Below, piece by piece: positions 61,530-64,000 of a stretch of DNA of 64,000 nt. The translations under genes and the position numbers were made by a program. The stretch is from contig NZ_SPHY01000002.1 of NCBI RefSeq assembly GCF_004796535.1, positions 248,001-312,000 of the forward strand. Reading direction: 5' to 3'. The DNA comes from Sphingomonas flavalba. Lineage in GTDB: Bacteria > Pseudomonadota > Alphaproteobacteria > Sphingomonadales > Sphingomonadaceae. The notes below the pieces were generated by a model. It made no database searches. It was given only the letters and a program-made list of their open reading frames with translations, and was not told the DNA's origin. The first letter of the stretch is position 1. Each line of letters opens with the position of its first letter.

Positions 61530-63734
61530 TCAGAACCTGAAGCCAAGCTCGGCGCCGTAACGACGCGGCCGGGCCTTGAACACGAACCCGCCGGGCGAGA
61601 ACTCGGCATTGTATTTCTCGTTGAACAGATTGCTCGCGAAACCCGCCAGGGTGAAGCCGCCGAAATCGACGCTCAGCCGCGCGTCGACCAGGTCGACCGG
61701 CTTGCGAACCGTCGAATTCTCGACATCCCACCAGGTCTTGCCGGTCCGCCGGTAATCGACCCGCGCGGTCAGGTGGACATCATCGCTGACGGCGGTGCGG
61801 TACTGCGCGCCCGCGTTGAAAGTATAGCGCGAGATCAGCGGCGCCTCATTGCCGATCACCGCCGGGTCGGGGAAGGCCCTGATGTCGCTGGCAGTGTAAC
61901 CGAAGCCAAGATTTACGTCGAAACCGGGCGCCGGCCGCGCCGTCGCCTCCAGTTCAAACCCTTTGATCCGGGTGCGCGGGACGTTGCCCAGATTCTGGGT
62001 CGAGTTGGCGGCGAGGAAGACGAAGAAATACGAATTCTTCGATTCCGTCGTATAGGCATTGGCGCTGAGCGTCAGCCGCCGGTCGAGCAGCTGGGCGCGC
62101 GTGCCGACCTCGAACGTATCGGCGGTTTCCGCCTGGAAGACATCCTCGACGCCGACGATGCCATTGGCCGCCGCGACGCCGCCGACCCCGGTCTGGTTGA
62201 AGCCGCCGCTGCGGAAGCCCCGGCTATAACCGCCGTAGACCGTCAGCATGTTGGTCGGCTTCCAGGTCAGCGTCAGCTTCGGCTGCCAGTCGTCGAAGGT
62301 GGCCTTGCGCACCTCGCCGGTGGTGCCGTCGGGCAGGCCGGGCGCGTTCATGAACTGCGGCGGCGTCAGCGTCGTGTTGCGGCGGCGGTCGCGGTCGTAC
62401 CGTATGCCGAAATCGGCGCGGAACTGGTCGGAAAAGTCGTAGGACAGGTTGGCGAACACCGCCCAGGCGAAATTGTCCTGCTTGTCCGACAGGAAGCTGA
62501 ACTGCGGGTTCAGCGGGTTCGTGCTCGGCTCACGATAGACCGGAAACGCGTCGTTGCCGGTATCGATCATGTTGCCGGTCGAAATGAACCGGTTGGTATC
62601 GATGAAATAGGCGCCGACAATATAGCCGAACTTGTTTTCGGCCGGCGATGTGAAGCGGATCTCCTGGCTGAACGCCTTGACGTTCAGATACTGGCTCTGG
62701 TTCAGGTCGAAACCGAAGATCTGGTAGAACAACGATTCCTGGATCGGCAGGAAGTCGAAGGCGTCACCGGTCAGTATCTCCTTCAGCGTGTCGTAGGAGG
62801 TAACGGAACTGATCACCCCGGCGCCGGTGTCATAGGTCAGCCGCAGCGACAGGTTGTTGATGTCGCGGTCGTTCTGGCCACGGTTGTTGACCCTGACCGG
62901 CAGGCTGGTGTCGTTCACGTCCGACACGATGTTGAAATACAGCGCCTGGGTGCGTAGCCGGCTGATCGATCCGCGCAGGTCGGCGGTAAATTCCGGCGTC
63001 GGGTTCCACAGCAGCGTGCCACGCAGGCCCAGGTCCTTCACCGGGTCCGCATCCTCGTTCAGATAGGCGTTCCGGATGAAACCGTTGGTGTCGTACCACG
63101 ACCCGGCAAGGCGGAAACGCACCGTGTCGGACAGCGGCCCGCTGACCCCACCGCGCAGCCAGTAGCCGAAACCATTGTCGATACCGGCGCGGGCCTGCCC
63201 CTCGAAAATATCGGTCGGCTGCTTCGTGCGAATGACGATCGCGCCGCCAATCGCATTGCGGCCATAGATCGCGCCCTGCGGCCCTTTCAGCACCTCGATC
63301 TGCTCGATATCGAACAGCTCCTGGTTGAACTGGGCCGGATTGACCTGCTGCACCCCGTCGACAACGACTGCGACCGATGGCTCCGAATTGCGCGCCTGGG
63401 TGATGCCGCGGATGATGATGAAGGCGTTGCCGGCGTTCTGGGTCTCGACCAGATTGACGTTGGACGTCAGGTTGATGAAGTCGCTCGGCCGCTCGATACC
63501 CGCCGCCGCAATAGTTTCCGACGTATAGGCGGCTATCGCCGCCGGCACGTCCTGCAGGGATTCGGACCGGCGCAGCGCGGTAACGACGATGTCGCCCTCG
63601 CCGGCGGCAGCGGCCGCATCGCCGCCGGCGGATGCCGCCGACTGCGCCTCGGCCCCGCTCGCGGCGACACCGGCAATTCCCATCGCGCCCGCCAACAGCA
63701 CGACACGTAGAGACCGTATCTTCCTCATCCCCAT
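61530..63734 (-). CDS. TonB-dependent outer-membrane receptor
   Basis: 734 residues with a signal peptide (about 1-30). [23 protein letters not shown] is the TonB-box region; the plug has [23 protein letters not shown] and [23 protein letters not shown], and the barrel ends [11 protein letters not shown]. It is the first gene of the minus-strand run and is preceded by two palindromic operator-like sites. Confidence 0.93.
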   Translation of the reverse strand: MGMRKIRSLRVVLLAGAMGIAGVAASGAEAQSAASAGGDAAAAAGEGDIVVTALRRSESLQDVPAAIAAYTSETIAAAGIERPSDFINLTSNVNLVETQNAGNAFIIIRGITQARNSEPSVAVVVDGVQQVNPAQFNQELFDIEQIEVLKGPQGAIYGRNAIGGAIVIRTKQPTDIFEGQARAGIDNGFGYWLRGGVSGPLSDTVRFRLAGSWYDTNGFIRNAYLNEDADPVKDLGLRGTLLWNPTPEFTADLRGSISRLRTQALYFNIVSDVNDTSLPVRVNNRGQNDRDINNLSLRLTYDTGAGVISSVTSYDTLKEILTGDAFDFLPIQESLFYQIFGFDLNQSQYLNVKAFSQEIRFTSPAENKFGYIVGAYFIDTNRFISTGNMIDTGNDAFPVYREPSTNPLNPQFSFLSDKQDNFAWAVFANLSYDFSDQFRADFGIRYDRDRRRNTTLTPPQFMNAPGLPDGTTGEVRKATFDDWQPKLTLTWKPTNMLTVYGGYSRGFRSGGFNQTGVGGVAAANGIVGVEDVFQAETADTFEVGTRAQLLDRRLTLSANAYTTESKNSYFFVFLAANSTQNLGNVPRTRIKGFELEATARPAPGFDVNLGFGYTASDIRAFPDPAVIGNEAPLISRYTFNAGAQYRTAVSDDVHLTARVDYRRTGKTWWDVENSTVRKPVDLVDARLSVDFGGFTLAGFASNLFNEKYNAEFSPGGFVFKARPRRYGAELGFRF

Positions 63735-63823
63735 TCCCCGCTTTTATTGGCTCGGGTGGGCACCCGGCGCCGGCCGTTTTCCGGCTGGCGGACACCTATC
63801 CGATCGTTTGTCGGGGTACGAAT

Positions 63824-63855
63824 TTCGATTATCGAAGTCAAGTTCGCATTGCGAA
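63824..63855. promoter_or_regulatory. Tandem palindromic operator sites upstream of the receptor gene
   Basis: TTCGAT-T-ATCGAA at 63824-63836 and TTCGCA-T-TGCGAA at 63843-63855 are perfect, of the same architecture, with centres 19 bp apart, and lie 90-121 bp before the receptor start. The pattern resembles operators of IclR-type regulators (from memory). No such regulator is in the window; the one responsible may lie to the right. Confidence 0.6.
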
Positions 63856-63940
63856 ACCCATACGAAACCGCTCTGCTGTTGCGCACCGGAAACAATGCCA
63901 GGCGCCACAACCTTGCTGTCTTGCGATTAAGAAGGGAGTG

Positions 63941-64000
63941 TTAGGGTCGCAGCGCGTGCGACAGGAACGGCCAGCGCTGCAACGCGCCCTCGATCTCGAC
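63941..64000 (-). CDS. 3' end of a gene of unknown identity
   Basis: The minus strand is open from the window edge to a TAA at 63943-63941 and reads VEIEGALQRWPFLSHALRP. The codon use is like that of the neighbours, and the frame is consistent with a coding end. Nineteen residues are too few to name the family. Confidence 0.45.
   Translation of the reverse strand, partial: VEIEGALQRWPFLSHALRP

Noticed and set aside
63747-63944. Small plus-strand frame after the last receptor gene
   Set aside because: It overlaps the receptor promoter and the tandem palindromes, has no ribosome site and shows no recognisable protein pattern.

Overview
The window is G+C-rich, densely packed chromosomal DNA with the marks of a sphingomonad (Alphaproteobacteria, Sphingomonadales): a serine palmitoyltransferase (spt) close to the Sphingomonas enzyme, an XrtV-type exosortase locus, the PhyR-NepR-EcfG general stress module with its PhyP-like regulator, and several large TonB-dependent receptors. 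I see no tRNA or rRNA genes, insertion sequences, prophage or CRISPR array.

Layout. 1-381: end of a sirtuin gene. 390-12619: exopolysaccharide / exosortase-V locus (glycosyltransferase, AAA ATPase, XrtV accessory protein, beta-barrel porin, Wza-like exporter, Wzz/GumC-like protein, a BY-kinase-like protein without its P-loop lysine, exosortase, EpsI, phosphoglycosyl transferase, parallel beta-helix protein with a Pro-Thr-Glu linker). 12655-15969: housekeeping lepB-rnc-era facing rplU-rpmA. 16138-18556: acetyltransferase, a small stress-type membrane protein, a PF10118 hydrolase and a TetR regulator. 18647-20817: obgE-proB. 20814-34200: a sphingolipid region with cerR-acpR-spt, a ceramide-kinase-like operon on the other strand, LptF/LptG-type permeases, a flippase, a fatty acid hydroxylase and a bCerS-like N-acyltransferase, interrupted by a hybrid histidine kinase. 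34257-40264: xth, erpA, M23 peptidase, ferritin-like protein, bcp, glnE.

40344-44366 is the general stress response hub: ecfG, a 44-residue membrane protein, phyR, nepR and a phyP-like gene, followed by an entericidin-type lipoprotein. Exact GGAAC-N16/17-CGTT promoters are visible ahead of the 44-residue gene, downstream of phyP and, far away, ahead of the small protein at 16762. The promoter downstream of phyP is followed about 50 bp later by an 18-bp hairpin with a T-rich tail, which would define a roughly 100-nt stress-induced small RNA.

45683-52422 looks like a peptide or cyanophycin utilisation locus: a TonB-dependent receptor diverges from a secreted fusion of a cyanophycinase-type S51 peptidase with an isoaspartyl peptidase, followed by an AsnC/Lrp regulator. 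Two perfect palindromes 43 bp apart lie in the divergent promoter. 51118-63734 is one strand of catabolic genes (two TonB receptors, AraC regulator, WrbA, SnoaL-like protein, 2-hydroxyacid dehydrogenase, enolase-superfamily enzyme, old yellow enzyme, FMN 2-hydroxyacid oxidase, MFS transporter) of unknown substrate, with a tandem pair of TTCG-type palindromes ahead of its first receptor gene. The window ends in the last 19 codons of another minus-strand gene.
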